From assembly GCF_014633365.1 (NCBI RefSeq), contig NC_068340.1, positions 38,216,328 through 38,280,327 on the forward strand: 64,000 bases of DNA. The letters run 5' to 3'. This document shows positions 32,992-45,131 of the stretch, piece after piece. Every line of letters starts with the position of its first letter. Positions within the stretch are counted from its first letter, which is position 1. The DNA is from Diospyros lotus. Lineage: Eukaryota; Streptophyta; Magnoliopsida; Ericales; Ebenaceae. The notes under the pieces are model-generated. The model saw nothing but the letters and a program-made list of their open reading frames with translations. It made no database searches and was not told the DNA's origin. A program made the translations under genes and the position numbers.

Positions 32992-35933
32992 TGATGTACA
33001 GATGTAGTCAAATTTTGTTGACAAATTGACATTTTACCATATCCAAATTGAAGTCTTAAAAGCCAACATTAAAGTTCCCAAACATTATTTATTGAGGTAA
33101 TGTTTGTTAAAATAAATAAAATAGTTTATCTATAAAATTTAAGATAAGTTATTCGAAAGTATAGAAGAGATAAATTTATTTTGAAAGTTCAAAATAAAAA
33201 GTCACGTGATTTTTTTTTAAAAAAAAATTAAGAAATATAATGAAAATTACTTTTGTCTGAAATACTTTTCATATTTAACATTTTTTAATGTATATCTTGG
33301 TTAACAAACGCTATATGAATAAAAAAAAAAGTATCAAAATCGTTTCTTAAGCAGATGATGAATTCATCAAGTTCTTTCAGACAATGCTCTTGATGAGATT
33401 TGAGAGTTATACTCACTCTGATCATAGTACGTGCTTGAAAAAAACCATCACAATGCCATACTTCACCCTCGGAAGGACTTGACTTCTCAACACCCCCACT
33501 ACACGCGTTTTTGGCTGCTGAACTTGTTGAGGAAAACTATGGTTACATAGGAGATTCGTCCGATGGCTCATGTTTGCGTTAGGGTTCCTTCGTTGCCATT
33601 TTGGCCCCAATAAATGGTGATGACGGCAACCAATGAGGGTTAGATCATGGCAAGGACAAGGAGGAAGACGAATAGAGTTTTGAATTTAAGATTTGTAGTC
33701 GTTTTTGGTCGTGCATATAGCATGGTTTGTTCCTCTACTTTCAGAATCACTATGTCACACATATATGTACATATTATCTCATATATACCTATCTATTTTG
33801 TACCAAAGAAGTTGTTTCTTAACCTAAATAAATAATTTGTTACAATAAGAGATCAACTTTATCATTTATTATGTTTCATTTTTTTATAAAATTAAATTAA
33901 ATTGTCACGAGTTGGTGGATTGTCCAGGCTTGCCTTGGTGGTTGCCAATTTCGAATAGAGTTTTCTCAATGAAGTCAAATTTTGGTACCTTATCTATGAA
34001 AAAATAAAAGGTCTCTTGATATGCTCCGATTTAGAATAATTCAAGGTTATTCCGTTATTTGTTGATCGATAACATCTCTATACCCTCAGCCACCTCAATT
34101 TACATCTCCTATTTCTTAACAGAGCGACATGCTCACATTTTCTTCACTTGTTCATTTTTTAAGAAAATCTTGACTTTTTTTCAGTGTCACGTGAAGTTTG
34201 GTTTAACTTGGTGACAATGAGATGATCGGGTGCTTTGGGCAGTGCATTAATGGCATGGCAAAACCACATGGTCGATTCCTTACCATCTTGTTCCCTAGGC
34301 TTTTGTGTACTTTCTATGGTGTGAGTGGAACAACCTTGGGAGGGCTCAACTCAACTTGCTTATTTAGATTTAGAGTGCTGTTTGGACCAAATTATCTACT
34401 TTACAGTTTCTTTGATTGTTTTAGGAGTTGGCTCTAATACATTTTTGGTGTCTCTTGGTGGGCCATATTCGCTAGTCTCATAGTTTTCTAGGCATCTTTG
34501 CGTGGCTAATGGCTTTAGTAGTCCTTTTGTGTTGTTAGGTTTTCTTCTTTTCGTGTGTTTTTTGCTCTAAGCATACCTTCTTAGGTTTTCTTCTTTTCTT
34601 TGTGTTGTTAGTTTTGGGGGTTGGCTCTAATACACATGATTTATCCACCCTTCAATCTTATATATACACATGTATATAATAACATGTCAAGATGATGAGG
34701 GAAATGCTCTTATGGGCATAATTATTTCAATACCCTTGAAAATTAGCCAATGATAACAAGGATATCTGTTTGTTAGAGAACCAAACTAGAGTCGTCATTT
34801 AGCCCAAATCCAAGAGGGACACGTGGCAGACCCAACCTTTACTCAACAAGGACTTCTCGGTATCCTCGGCCTCACCCATCATTTCGAAGTGCGTGGAGGT
34901 AGGGATTATCCCGAGCCTTTCGAAAATCGATCACCATATCCATTCCACCAAATATCATGGTTTTGTAAACATAATCCTTATCCCGAAAGTTTAAAAGGCG
35001 GTTCTCCTCTAGCGCATGAGGGAAAATCTCTAATTCAAAAAATGTCTTATATTAATAAGAATGAGGAATTACCTTATAAATTCAAGTGACCAAAATAAGT
35101 AGATAATCTTTTTTCTTTCATTTTTTATCAAATATTTCACTTTTCATTACTCTGTAAAATGACTTGAGCGTTAGAGTAATCAAGCAGAGCAAGTCCCCAA
35201 CCCATTTTGCAGGTGCTTGAATCGAGATAAAAGAGAATAATCGATTACGTAACATGACAAGGCTTATTATTGAGTCAATTGCAAGGCTTAATTACTCATC
35301 AACTAATTTTTATTTATAACCTTATGTTTTGGATTAACTTTGCTACAACAGTCCTTGAGTATAGCTAGCAAGAGACATGTGTAAAATAAATAATAGATCA
35401 TGTAATGGTAAGAGATAAATGCTTGTATAAACAAATAATAAATAATGTAATGATAAAGAATAAAGATGTGTAACACAAAAGAATATATAAAAACAAATAG
35501 GATACAACGTACATTTTTAAGGTAGGTACCTTGGAATTGCTTATTTTATAATATATCATATTTAAATTTTTACTATCAAATTTTTCTTCATATTTTTTTT
35601 CTTATTTTACTAGACAAGCTCATCATTATTTTTTTTTGAATATAACACACTCGGTCGTATTATTATAGATAACTTTAGCTTTAATTTTATTTTTTTTATA
35701 ATTATACATTATAGTATTAACTAATAATTACTTTATAATTAAAATTTGGGTATTTATAGATTGATAAAAACCTAACAACGAAATATACGGAGGAAGCACA
35801 ATCAACAATGGCACGGGAAGGTGAAGGTCAGGTCCTTTGTATGTTCTGTTGAACTGAACGCCCCCTGAATTTGGAGGCTGAAGCCACTGCTTCTCACTTC
35901 TCTTCCCGGCACTCTCCAAAATTGAGCAGCAAA

Positions 35934-36304
35934 ATGTCCATTTCCATCTCACCTTATCTTCTTCCCCCGTCTCCCTCCATTTTTGCCTCCTCGGGGCGCC
36001 CTTCAATTTTCCCCAAATCCTTCTCCCGCCCCCACCTCCTTCAATCTTATTCGTCCTCGCCCCGTAAAACCCTGGTCTTCTCCAGCTCCTCCGAGGAAGC
36101 GGAGCTCTCAGCGACCCAAGACGAGTGGCTCAAGAGCCTCCCCGAAAGGAACAAGCCCCTCTACTCTCACAGCCTTCCCTGTGTAGAGGCCTGGTTGAAG
36201 CAATTAGGGTTTTATCAGAGCCAAGACGACCGCGCCGTTTGGTTCATTGAGAAGCCCGATTGGCACGCTCAGTTATCTCTCGATGTTACCGACCTCTATA
36301 TAAG
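35934..36304 (+). CDS. DUF3143-family protein, probably plastid-targeted, exon 1
   Basis: This exon encodes residues 1-123 plus two bases of codon 124, ending at a GT donor (AAG then GTTCGC). The first 50 or so residues are rich in Ser and Pro with few acidic residues, as in chloroplast transit peptides. From about residue 67 the sequence follows the cyanobacterial and plant DUF3143 pattern: PLYSHSLPCVEAWL, LGFYQS, WFIEKPDWHAQLSLDV. The domain breaks off at the donor. It is completed, with exact phase, by the exon at 59718-59823, giving 158 aa in total. The function of DUF3143 is unknown; its presence in cyanobacteria and plants suggests a plastid role (inference). I chose the ATG at 35934 because upstream in-frame codons include no ATG. 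If the second exon were not used, the frame would run into the intron and stop at 36347. Confidence 0.85.
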
Positions 36305-36816
36305 GTTCGCTAATGGTCACAATTTGGATTTTTTGGGTTTAATTTGATGTTTTTCAATTTGGATATCTGTGACTTTTTTTGTTGGGGGAATTGGTTGATG
36401 GCACATGGATAATTTTGTCAGCGTTGGATACTCGGTGATTTCTGGCAGGTTAGGATCCCAAGTTAGTAGATTGATGGTTCCAGTTCCGTGTCTCAGGAAG
36501 TTAGGTTTTGTGGCAACACAACCACCAAGATATTAAAATTTTACTTGCTATGCAGAATTTTCTATTAAAATAGGGTATAACCTGTCCAAACAGATTAAAA
36601 TGGGTTTTGTGCATACGGCCAAATATATGTTCAATTCCACTGGAGATGGAAAATGAAAAAAATGAAGAAAGGTTATCATAAAGATTTTATTTTTATCCAA
36701 GATTCTTCAGTTACTAATTTGTGGATGTCCAATAAGCTTTATAGGAAGATTAACAGTTATCCAGAAGGTTTGGTTATTAAAAAACGTGGTTAATTTTTTT
36801 TTTTTGGCTTTCTTTA

Positions 36817-37270
36817 TGATGCGGTCACTAATATTCAAGACTCGATCCAAGGTTGACCCGGCTCAAATTAGAACAGTAACCGGTTGGAATGCTAGTGCTA
36901 CAGTAGAACTCCATAAGTTTTAGGATTTGAGATTTTTTAAGATTTTTATTTCTATTCTACTTCATATATTTTAGGATTTTAATTCTATTTCATATTTAAT
37001 TAGGGTTTTATTTCTATTAGAATTCTAGTTAGATTTTATTTACAAATATTAGACGGATTTGGATTAGTCAAGCACTATAAATATGCCTAGAACTTAGAGT
37101 TTGCAATCAGTTTTTCTTAATACAAATTTTGGTAACCTATTTGAATTTTCTTAGCAAAACAGTTTTGTTTTTGCGTCTTTTTGAAAGCTAAGTTTTGGCC
37201 ATTGAAGTTTGTTCTTTCAAGAATTTATTTTGGTGTGTTTTTTTTTACACATGCGCTGCACGCTGCATTA
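36817..37270 (+). repeat. LTR 1 of the three-LTR element
   Basis: Starts TGATGCGGTCACTAAT and ends near GCTGCATTA. The short AAGTGG between it and LTR 2 resembles a remnant of the purine tract that normally precedes a 3' LTR. Confidence 0.8.
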
Positions 37271-37272
37271 AG

Positions 37273-37706
37273 TGGATGCGGTCACTAATATTCAACATCC
37301 GGTCCAAGGCTGACTTGGCCCAAATCAGAACAATAACTGGTCGGAACAGTAGCGCTATAGTAGAAATCCAAAAGTTTTAGGATTTTTACTTCTATTCTAC
37401 TTCATATGTTTTAGAATTTTAATTCTATTTCATATTCGATTAAGGTTTTATTTTTATTAGGATTCTAGTTGAATTTTATTTACAAATATTAGATGGATTT
37501 GGATTAGCTAAACACTATAAATATGCCTAGAACCTAAAGTTTGTAATAAGTTTTTCTCAATACAAATTTTGACAACCTATTTGGGTTTTCTTAGCAAAAC
37601 AATCTTATTTTTGCGTCTTCTTGAGAGCCAAACTTTAACCATCGAAGTTTGTTTTTTTAAGAGTTTATTTTGGTGTGTTTTTTCACACGTATTACACGCT
37701 GCGTCA
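37273..37706 (+). repeat. LTR 2 of the three-LTR element
   Basis: Starts near GGATGCGGTCACTAAT, ends GCTGCGTCA and is followed by the primer-binding site. It contains an ACTATAAATATGCC promoter-like motif shared with LTR 1. Confidence 0.8.
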
Positions 37707-37854
37707 GGTGGTATTAGAGCGGTTAATCAATCAATTAGATGGTCAATCTTGAAAGTAACAGTAGCAACCAGCCTTGTGACGGTGATCGGGGGCTGTCGCG
37801 ATTTGGAGAGCAATAGAAGAACAATGGGAAATAACTCATACAATGCAGCAATAA

Positions 37855-39021
37855 TTGGAGCAAATCCGCAACCAATTGGGCATTTTACAACGAGTTAATG
37901 ATAATCGGAACCGGACTAATGGCGTGAATCAAGCCGGCTATGTTAAACAGGGAAGACTAGCCATTAATCTTGTCCTCGTTAATCGTAGAAGACCAATGAT
38001 GGATGATAGTGACAATAAGGATGATTTTGGTTGTATGATAGCCAACCCTAATGATAAAGGGGTTAGGAGAAATGCGCAACAACACAACCATTGGAGAAAT
38101 GATGAGTATAGACTAAATAATGACTTTTTGGTGAGGTTGGAGCTTGATCTCAAATATTATGTTGTCCCAGCAACCTCAACGTTTGCAAACTCAGGTTTAG
38201 TTTATGCTGCTAACATGACAGAAACTCCAAGGTTATTGACTCATATTGGGGTATTTTCTAGTCCTGAGAGCTCAGACATTGCTTCGCAATTCAAGGACGG
38301 TGGTGTTTCTTCTTATCGGCTTGTGACTATAAAGGAGATGGAGGCCATGATAGCAAATCCCTCTACAGTTTATTTAGGCTCTAACATGGTTGAATCGAAG
38401 GCAATAGGAACATATTCACCTTTGCGATTGCAAAAGCAAGATGGTCATAGGGGTCTCTTTATGGATAGGGGTGTTGGATCTCCCAAGCTAGTTAACTCGG
38501 GTAGTGCAACTGCTCTTGGTATTAATCTGAAATTAGATTTCGAAACTAAGAATGTTGTAGTAGCTGTTGTTATAGCTGATCAAGTGCTTGGACCAAAGGA
38601 GGATTCAAGCATTAATATTTTAAGTGATGGAGAGACTTTTGGTAGTCATGGAATAAGCCTCTATTTGAAACGGTTGCAAAAGAATGCTTCTCCAAGCAAG
38701 AAAAATCTACGGATGAAGTCAGAAGCTGTTGAGGAGTCAAAATCAAGAAAACTGATGAGAGGAGAAGAACTTGTGATAAGATCTACCAAATTAGAGAAGC
38801 GCTCAAGATGGAATGTTCAATGTCCTCAATCTAACAGATATAATACAGTGAAGGCAGAGGGCAACAAACATGGCAATGGTTGGACCCATGCCAACGAAGA
38901 TAGGGCTAAGAGGGGGAGGAATGTCTTTGCTCATGTTCCCTTAACAGAAAAGTTTAAGGGTTTTGAACGAGGGACTGTTCCAGTTGTTCATGTTGTGGGT
39001 GGCCTCCACGATACTATGTAG
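37855..39021 (+). CDS. 388-codon frame inside the non-autonomous LTR element, unknown product
   Basis: An intact frame from ATG to TAG fills most of the internal region. The first 90 or so residues are polar and charged (DDSDNKDDFG, then RRNAQQHNHWRNDEYR), reminiscent of the N-terminal part of plant gypsy gag proteins. The remainder (for example IKEMEAMIANPSTVYLG, then GISLYLKRLQKNASPSKK) matches nothing I recognise. There is no zinc knuckle, protease or polymerase motif. It could be a diverged gag or a captured host sequence. The coding frame has stayed open despite LTR divergence, which may mean recent activity or chance. Confidence 0.45.
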   Translation: MEQIRNQLGILQRVNDNRNRTNGVNQAGYVKQGRLAINLVLVNRRRPMMDDSDNKDDFGCMIANPNDKGVRRNAQQHNHWRNDEYRLNNDFLVRLELDLKYYVVPATSTFANSGLVYAANMTETPRLLTHIGVFSSPESSDIASQFKDGGVSSYRLVTIKEMEAMIANPSTVYLGSNMVESKAIGTYSPLRLQKQDGHRGLFMDRGVGSPKLVNSGSATALGINLKLDFETKNVVVAVVIADQVLGPKEDSSINILSDGETFGSHGISLYLKRLQKNASPSKKNLRMKSEAVEESKSRKLMRGEELVIRSTKLEKRSRWNVQCPQSNRYNTVKAEGNKHGNGWTHANEDRAKRGRNVFAHVPLTEKFKGFERGTVPVVHVVGGLHDTM

Positions 39022-39161
39022 CCTTTGATCCTTATAATGAGTCAGGGTTTGGGTATTTCCAAACATTCAATGCGGCTAATCTCTTTTTGTACTTGCCAGA
39101 CATGGAGTTGTCCTACCCGGATCAAAATTCGAGGTCGAATTTTTTCTCAAGTGGAGGTGAA

Positions 39162-39612
39162 TGATGGGGTCACTAATATTCAAGATCCGGTCCAAGGCTG
39201 ACCCAGCTCAAATCAGAACAATAACCGGTCGGAACAATAGCGCTACAGCAAAACTCCATAAGTTTTAGGATTTTAGATTTTTTAGGATTTTTAGTTCTAT
39301 TCTACTTAATATGTTTTAGGATTTTAATTCTATTTCATATTTGATTAGAGTTTTATTTCTATTAAGATTTTAGTTGAATTTTATTTATAAATATTAGATG
39401 GATTTGGATTAGCAAAACATTATAAATATGTCTAGAATCTAGAGTTTGTAATTAGTTTTTCTCAATACAAATTTTGGCAACTTATTTGGGTTTTCTAGCA
39501 AAACAGTCTTGTTTTTGCATCTTCTTAAGAGCCAAGCTTCGGTTATTGAAGTTTGTTATTTCAAGGGTTTATTTTGGTGTGTTTTTTTACACATGTGCTA
39601 CACGTTGCGTCA
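39162..39612 (+). repeat. LTR 3 (3' LTR) of the three-LTR element
   Basis: Starts TGATGGGGTCACTAAT and ends GTTGCGTCA, immediately followed by the CTTTA target-site duplication. Confidence 0.85.
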
Positions 39613-40739
39613 CTTTAGCCGTTGGTCTTGTTTCTTGTTTTATTGTAGTGGTATTTATTTAGGGAGGAGGGCTGTTATGTTGGATCATAGCTACCAAGAA
39701 CGTGGTACGTTTTGGTGTATTATAGGGTATGCTAAAATGCTAATTTTGTGGTATGGAGGGGTAGGCTGAATTGGTTCGTTATTTTTTAGCACGGTACATT
39801 TTATGGTTGTACAGGGATTGAAATTTATTGGATTGATACTTTGCTATTATAGAAGCTGGTTTGTTTGTCTTGTTTTGAATTCCTTTCTATGTTCTTGTAC
39901 AACTCATGCATTGAACATTTGGTTGTCATTCTATAGAGTCTTGGCTTTATGAAATTCATATTTCATTCATAGGAATTAATTCAATCAAAAGTTACAAAAC
40001 AAAAACTACATTTATAAAACAAGAGAACTAAATAGCATAAGCCTTTAATTTTGTATTTCATTTTTCCTTCTCCTTTCTTGTCTTTATATTGAAGAATCAT
40101 ACACAAATGAGGTCATGTTCGAATTGTTTTAATGTTTGAATGAAATCATATTTTGAGTTTAAGTTTCTTCTCTAGTTTTAAATTGTTTTAACTGAGTTGT
40201 TACCCGGCTTGGGATCCCCATTCTTGGGGATATGGACTGTGCTCCTTGTGATCTAGGGCTGGAAACAATTTGTGATCTGAAATGTGTGATCTGCATCGTG
40301 TTTCAAGGGGCAAGGAGCAAACCTGGTAACCATGTGTCAGATATCATGGTTTGATCACGTCCTCAATAGCCCTGGGATGGAGAAATTGCAACATGTCAAG
40401 CCTTAATTATATTAGGTGGAGTCAGCTACAGGGATTTAGCTAACCAATCATCTGATGGGATAGAAAAAACTGTGACTGAAAATTTTGGCCTCATTTGTTT
40501 TCTATTTTTTCTTCTCATTTCAATTGCTATATATTTATTTGTTTAGTTAGAGCCTATTTCCAAATGATAGAGCACTATACTCCGCTCTGTGAGTGTTGAG
40601 CTGCAGTCAGTCATTATGGCTGTGGAAAACCCATTTTTCTGTTTTTGCTTGATTTTCCCAACAAGTAATGCTAATTTCTATATTTGCACTTAAAATTATA
40701 TCTCATTATATTTATTTCCTTATCCTCCATCATCCCATT

Positions 40740-41066
40740 AAAAGATAAAATTAGAAATGAAGTTATTCGTAATAAGATAGGAGTAGTGCCAATAGAGGAG
40801 AAAATGAGAGAGACTAGACTAAGATGGTTTGGTCATGTGAGAAGGAGACCAAGAGACGCTCCTGTGAGGAGAGTTGATGAAATGGAACAATTAATCAAAA
40901 AAAGAGGTAGAGGCAGACCTAAGAAGACTTTGGGGGAGACATTAAAGTTTGATATGAAGTGTATGGATCTTAATGAAGATATGACAAAAGATAGAAATAC
41001 ATAAAAGTCTAGAATTCATGTAGCCGACCCCACATAGTGGGATAAAGGCTGGATATGTTGTTGTTG
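40740..41066 (+). mobile_element. 5'-truncated L1-type LINE insertion
   Basis: Identical 19-bp direct repeats flank the segment (40721-40739 and 41067-41085). Inside is the C-terminal tail of an L1 reverse transcriptase protein (KMRETRLRWFGHVRRRP, then RGRGRPKKTLGE), followed by a short 3' region ending in the TGTTGTTGT tail typical of this plant LINE group. Only about 327 bp were inserted, so it was truncated at birth by incomplete reverse transcription. The frame starts in host sequence and is not a gene. Confidence 0.9.
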
Positions 41067-41085
41067 TATCCTCCATCATCCCATT

Positions 41086-43329
41086 GATGCAGAACCAAGA
41101 ACAAGAACAATAACAAGAACCAAGAACACTCAATGGAGAAAAACTCAAATTAATTTCAATTCAATCATCAACATCCTCAAAGACGAATCAGGAACCAATT
41201 ACATGTACAGAGACTTGTATCTGTATTCTTATTTGAATGTATAGATATGGGAGAGAATTTTGCAAGAGTTTCGATCAATGCTCTCATGGCTGGCATTTTC
41301 TAGGGCTGATTTGAATTGAGGTTCGTTTCATCCAACCAAAACCCTAGAAGAGAGGAAGTTCCAAGGCATAATTCCCTGCTCTTCCGGTGTGTTGTTGCCT
41401 TTGAAAATCAGGATTTTTTACATTTACACCCACAAATTTTCATGAATTCCCCTTTGAGTCCCTTGATAATAGTTAAGACAACTAATTAGAGTTTAGCACC
41501 AAATGTTGTCTAGATTGAACCTAATTGAGATGTAATATCAAAATTAAATATTGAATTAATAAACCAAGTCCTTACGTCACACGTTCCAATGTTCAAACAA
41601 TTTAAGCAAATTAAACAATTCAGCGGAAATTTTTCTAAAGAATGTCTTCTTTCCTTTCCTTCTGATGTGCTTGAATCACCTAGCACATTTGAATATGTCG
41701 AAATTAAGTGATGAACCACTTAGTGACACTCCCAAAATGGTTGTCATGTATATGATAAAGTATGCATAACTTCCTATACCTGTAATGACAAATGCGGTTG
41801 TTATCATTGTTTATTGTTTATCAACTAAGCCACATCATTTGGTTCAAGGTGAAGCACTAATCAACCATTGATAACAATGTACCCCTTCATTTATCCGCCA
41901 AGTCATAAAAGATGATGATATGGCCATATATGCATGAATAACACTTAAAATGGGTTTTAATGCAATAATCATAAATTTCCACATCATACTTTAAAATGGA
42001 TAAGTTTCGAGGCTATATTGCAATTTGTGCAAATTTAAGTATGTAAATTGCAATGTGCTGGTGCAATTTGATTGAAATTTAAGGGCATATGCATAATATA
42101 ACAAACATACAGGGTGTAAGTGCAATAACCCAAAAGTTTTAGGGCAGAAGAGTCACCTTCAAAACTTCAAGAAGTTAAAGAATTTCACATTGCCCCCTTG
42201 TCTTTCCTGACTGCCGTGTTTGCTGCTGGCCAGCCTCTGACCACCCTGATTCGCTGCCACCAGTGCTGGGAACCATTGCCAGACCTTGCCATTGACTGCC
42301 TTTGCACCACTGTGAGTCGCTGCAGCCCCCGCTTCACTGGAAATGATGCCGCCATAGCAGAAACCGCCACTGCTGCTTCTCACTGTTGACTACCAGTTCA
42401 CTGAAACTGTTTTTCTGGCCACCCAAACACCTCCAAACCTCTTCCTTCCTCTCCCTCTTGCTCATTATTTTCTTTCTGTGCTTCAAAATTGAGGCTAAGT
42501 CTCTCCTTTTATGGCAAAAATATTTCCAAACTCTCAAACTTGCCATTCTGGTCAAACCCAAAGGGCAATTTTGTCATGTACAATTAAAATTATCAATTTT
42601 AGAATTCGTTGCCTATCCAACTTCATTCAAAATTTGGGTCCTTCCATCCTCCCTCTCTATTTGCAAATACAAACTCTTTACTACAGCTCTTAAGCTCTCT
42701 TGGTTTGAGAATTCATAGTTACATGAACTTGGTTTGCATTTAGGTATGAGGCCCGCTACTTAGCTAGGCATGCATTCATGGGGGGTAGGATTAGTTGGTA
42801 GGTTAGTTTGGTTCATGGTTCACTTTGAATAATGTACTTGTACACTTTTTAAAGTTTAAAGGAAAATTTTTGTTATATTCATAAGATATTGCAATTAAAA
42901 AAAGGTTCAACTTAATAAAAAGCAAGTCTTCAATAACACAAAACCATAACAGTAGGACCAGAAACAGGGGAAAAAAACAACCTAAATGCTAACGTAACAA
43001 ATTTAAAGCTAATAGTTATCTCAAAAGTTTAATGATAAGGTGAATTTCTTTCATCTGTCAATGATTTTTGAGTTTTAGACTCTTGAATTTGTACTATCAA
43101 GTCACTTTGAAATTTTATATTTGGGATCACCATTTTCAGCAATCCAAGTCGCATGGCTCCCTGTTTTAATATTTGTTTGTCCCTCGATCATATAGGCTCG
43201 ATCTGGAACGCAGTTTCGGGGGCGAGGGGGTGGTGCCACGAAATGTGTAACTATGGTTTGAGTAGAGACAGAAAGTGAACACCAAGGAAGAAAGGGGTTG
43301 GCATCAATGACATTTTGCTAAAAGTGTAG
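41086..43329. other. Intronic stretch without a recognised element
   Basis: Moderately AT-rich. A more GC-rich patch at 42190-42400 (GCCTCTGACCACCC, then GCTGCCACCAGTG) gives short open frames on both strands that resemble no protein. A GATGCAGAACCAAGAACAAG repeat lies at 41087-41130. Confidence 0.4.
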
Positions 43330-44365
43330 GTGGTGTTGTCTTTGTGTTTCAATTTTCAATTTTGAATTTTGAATTTATTTTCAATTTTTTGTTTTGAGAT
43401 TTTTGAAAATATATTCTTTTTGTCATTTTGAAAAATTATTTCTCAAAACAAAAAATTGGAAAACGCGTTTACTTTAGAATTTTGAGAAAAATTATTTTAT
43501 AATATTTCATTCAATGAACAGTCTAAACTAGCCAAAACCGGTTGGTGTCCATCGCCGGCCGAAGATTCCCACGATTAGAGCCTATTATTAGAAACGCCAA
43601 GCCAATGGGGTTAACATACAAAAAAATGGGCCAAATTTAACGGCTGGATTTTCATAGATCTTATTTTTAATTTTCGGCCAAAACTGAAAAACGCACTGTC
43701 AATCGCCACTGGCCATTGCGATCGGTGCTTTTCGGCAATTAGAGGCAACCACCCGACACCCTCATCCCTATCGACCAACATACCAAAAAACCAACTAAAT
43801 CCAACGGTCGAATCTCTATAGATCTAAGCTTAAACTTTCGGCTAAACCTAACACCCGTATAAATGCACTGGCAATCGCCACTGTGGTCAGTGGTGATTAG
43901 AGGCAACCACCTAACACCCAAAAACCAATATCACCATTGACCAACATACCTAAAAATTAGCAAGATCCAACGGTCTAATCTCTATAGATCTAAGCTTAAA
44001 CCTTTAGCTAAACACAAAATTAGTGATTTATAAAAGTTGCTGGTCGCAATGCAAGGGGAGCGGTAGATGGTGGCTCGTGACGATGATGGAGGTGGCTGGC
44101 ATGATCGACGATCGAGTCTTGAGAAGGAAGAGAAAAGAAGAGAGAAGGAAGAGAAAGACAAAAGGTTGCCGTGCGAGATTGGGATGCTCGATTGGTCGAA
44201 AGGCTGTTTTGTTTTGGCATTTTGGGTTTCATTTACAAATTTTTTTCTTGTTTTTTAAAATGCATTTTTGAAAACAGTAAAATAAACACATTTTTATTGT
44301 TTTGGAAAACTAAAAATTGAAAATGACTTGAAAACAACAAAAAAAACAGTCTCGTAGCATTTGGT
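43330..44365. mobile_element. Mutator-like non-autonomous element, copy 3, with internal duplication
   Basis: Long diverged inverted termini: about 43335-43500 (CAATTTTCAATTTTGAATTTT, then AACGCGTTTACTTTAG) and about 44210-44350 in reverse complement. Within it the block around CTATAGATCTAAGCTTAAAC occurs at about 43815 and again at about 43980, indicating an internal duplication of about 170 bp; a third, diverged version lies near 43655. It shares internal sequence with the copy at 27.7 kb. No transposase. Exact ends are uncertain. Confidence 0.6.
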
Positions 44366-44966
44366 GTTGTGTGTAGATAGAGATTGATGAAGAAATGGAG
44401 GATTAGATTGCACTCACCTTCATGGACCTTGACTATAGGTCTTTGATTTCACACATAGTTGAGCTCACCTTTTGCGTTATGTTTTAATGTTTTTAAAATT
44501 TGTCCATAGGTGCATTATTTTACTTTAATAGTACCATTATATTGTTTCAATTTGTCAATAGTAGTATTATGTTGTATTAAATATTTTTCCTGAGTTTTGT
44601 TTGAATTTAGAAAAAATGTTTGTGTATATATATTATAGTTAAAATGATGGTAAGTTTTGGAAAAAAAGAAAAAGATTTAATTTCTATTCTTTTTTTTTTT
44701 TGTGTGGGAAAGATTTTACTTTTCTTTTTAACATTTTTATTTTAAGCCATTGTGATGAAGATTATAGAGATCAATATTTCGAGAAACAATATTTTAGGTT
44801 TAAAAGTAGAAATTAATATTGTTTATTGTTTTATTAGTTTCTTTATTGTAATTTGTTTCCTAAGTTTCTTTTAATTTCTTTTATTTCCTAAAATACTAAT
44901 TAGATAGGGATTGCCTTTATAATCTTAATTAGATTATACCAAGGAGTCCTAGTTAGAGTTGGTTTC

Positions 44967-45124
44967 TGTAAAGCAGAGAAAGAAAACCCTTGCTGTTAAT
45001 ATGTATATACCATACATTAAACTCATAGACTATACACCTATATATATACAAATACAATGGGCCATGGGCTCTAACATAAGATTAACCTAGGTTTACTATA
45101 TAAATATAACTATATAACTCAACA
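44967..45124 (-). repeat. 3' LTR of the copia element
   Basis: 158 bp, TGTAAAGC to ACTCAACA as read on the plus strand, preceded by the GTTTC target-site duplication. It is short for a copia LTR. Confidence 0.9.
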
Positions 45125-45131
45125 CTCCCCC

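Larger units (their letters stand above)
28756..35933. other. Gene-poor region upstream of the DUF3143 gene
   Basis: No gene is firmly supported. Contents: a GC-richer island with a short open frame at 29087-29332; an AT/AC microsatellite near 29424-29447; an A/G-rich stretch at 30110-30430 that produces low-complexity frames; another more complex, CT-rich block at 31040-31480, possibly an old promoter or transcribed leader; T26-G13 at 32953-32991; and possible remnants of an L1-like element at 34200-34640 (a repeated GTTGGCTCTAATACA). The 130 bases before 35934 serve as the DUF3143 gene's presumed leader. Confidence 0.4.
36817..39612 (+). mobile_element. Non-autonomous Ty3/gypsy-like element with three LTRs
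   Basis: The 2796-bp insertion is flanked by CTTTA on both sides (36812-36816 and 39613-39617). It consists of LTR (36817 to about 37270), a second LTR (about 37273-37706), a primer-binding site TGGTATTAGAGC (37709-37720, complementary to initiator tRNA-Met), about 1.45 kb of internal DNA with a 388-codon frame, a purine-rich tract AAGTGGAGGTGAA, and a third LTR (39162-39612). The ATTCGAGGTCGAA motif just before the purine tract is typical of plant gypsy elements. There is no reverse transcriptase or integrase, so mobility would have needed a helper. Confidence 0.85.

Noticed and set aside
34200..34640. Possible L1 fragment
   Set aside because: A weak resemblance to the L1 zinc-binding tail in one frame and a repeated GTTGGCTCTAATACA, but no clear protein blocks or target duplications.
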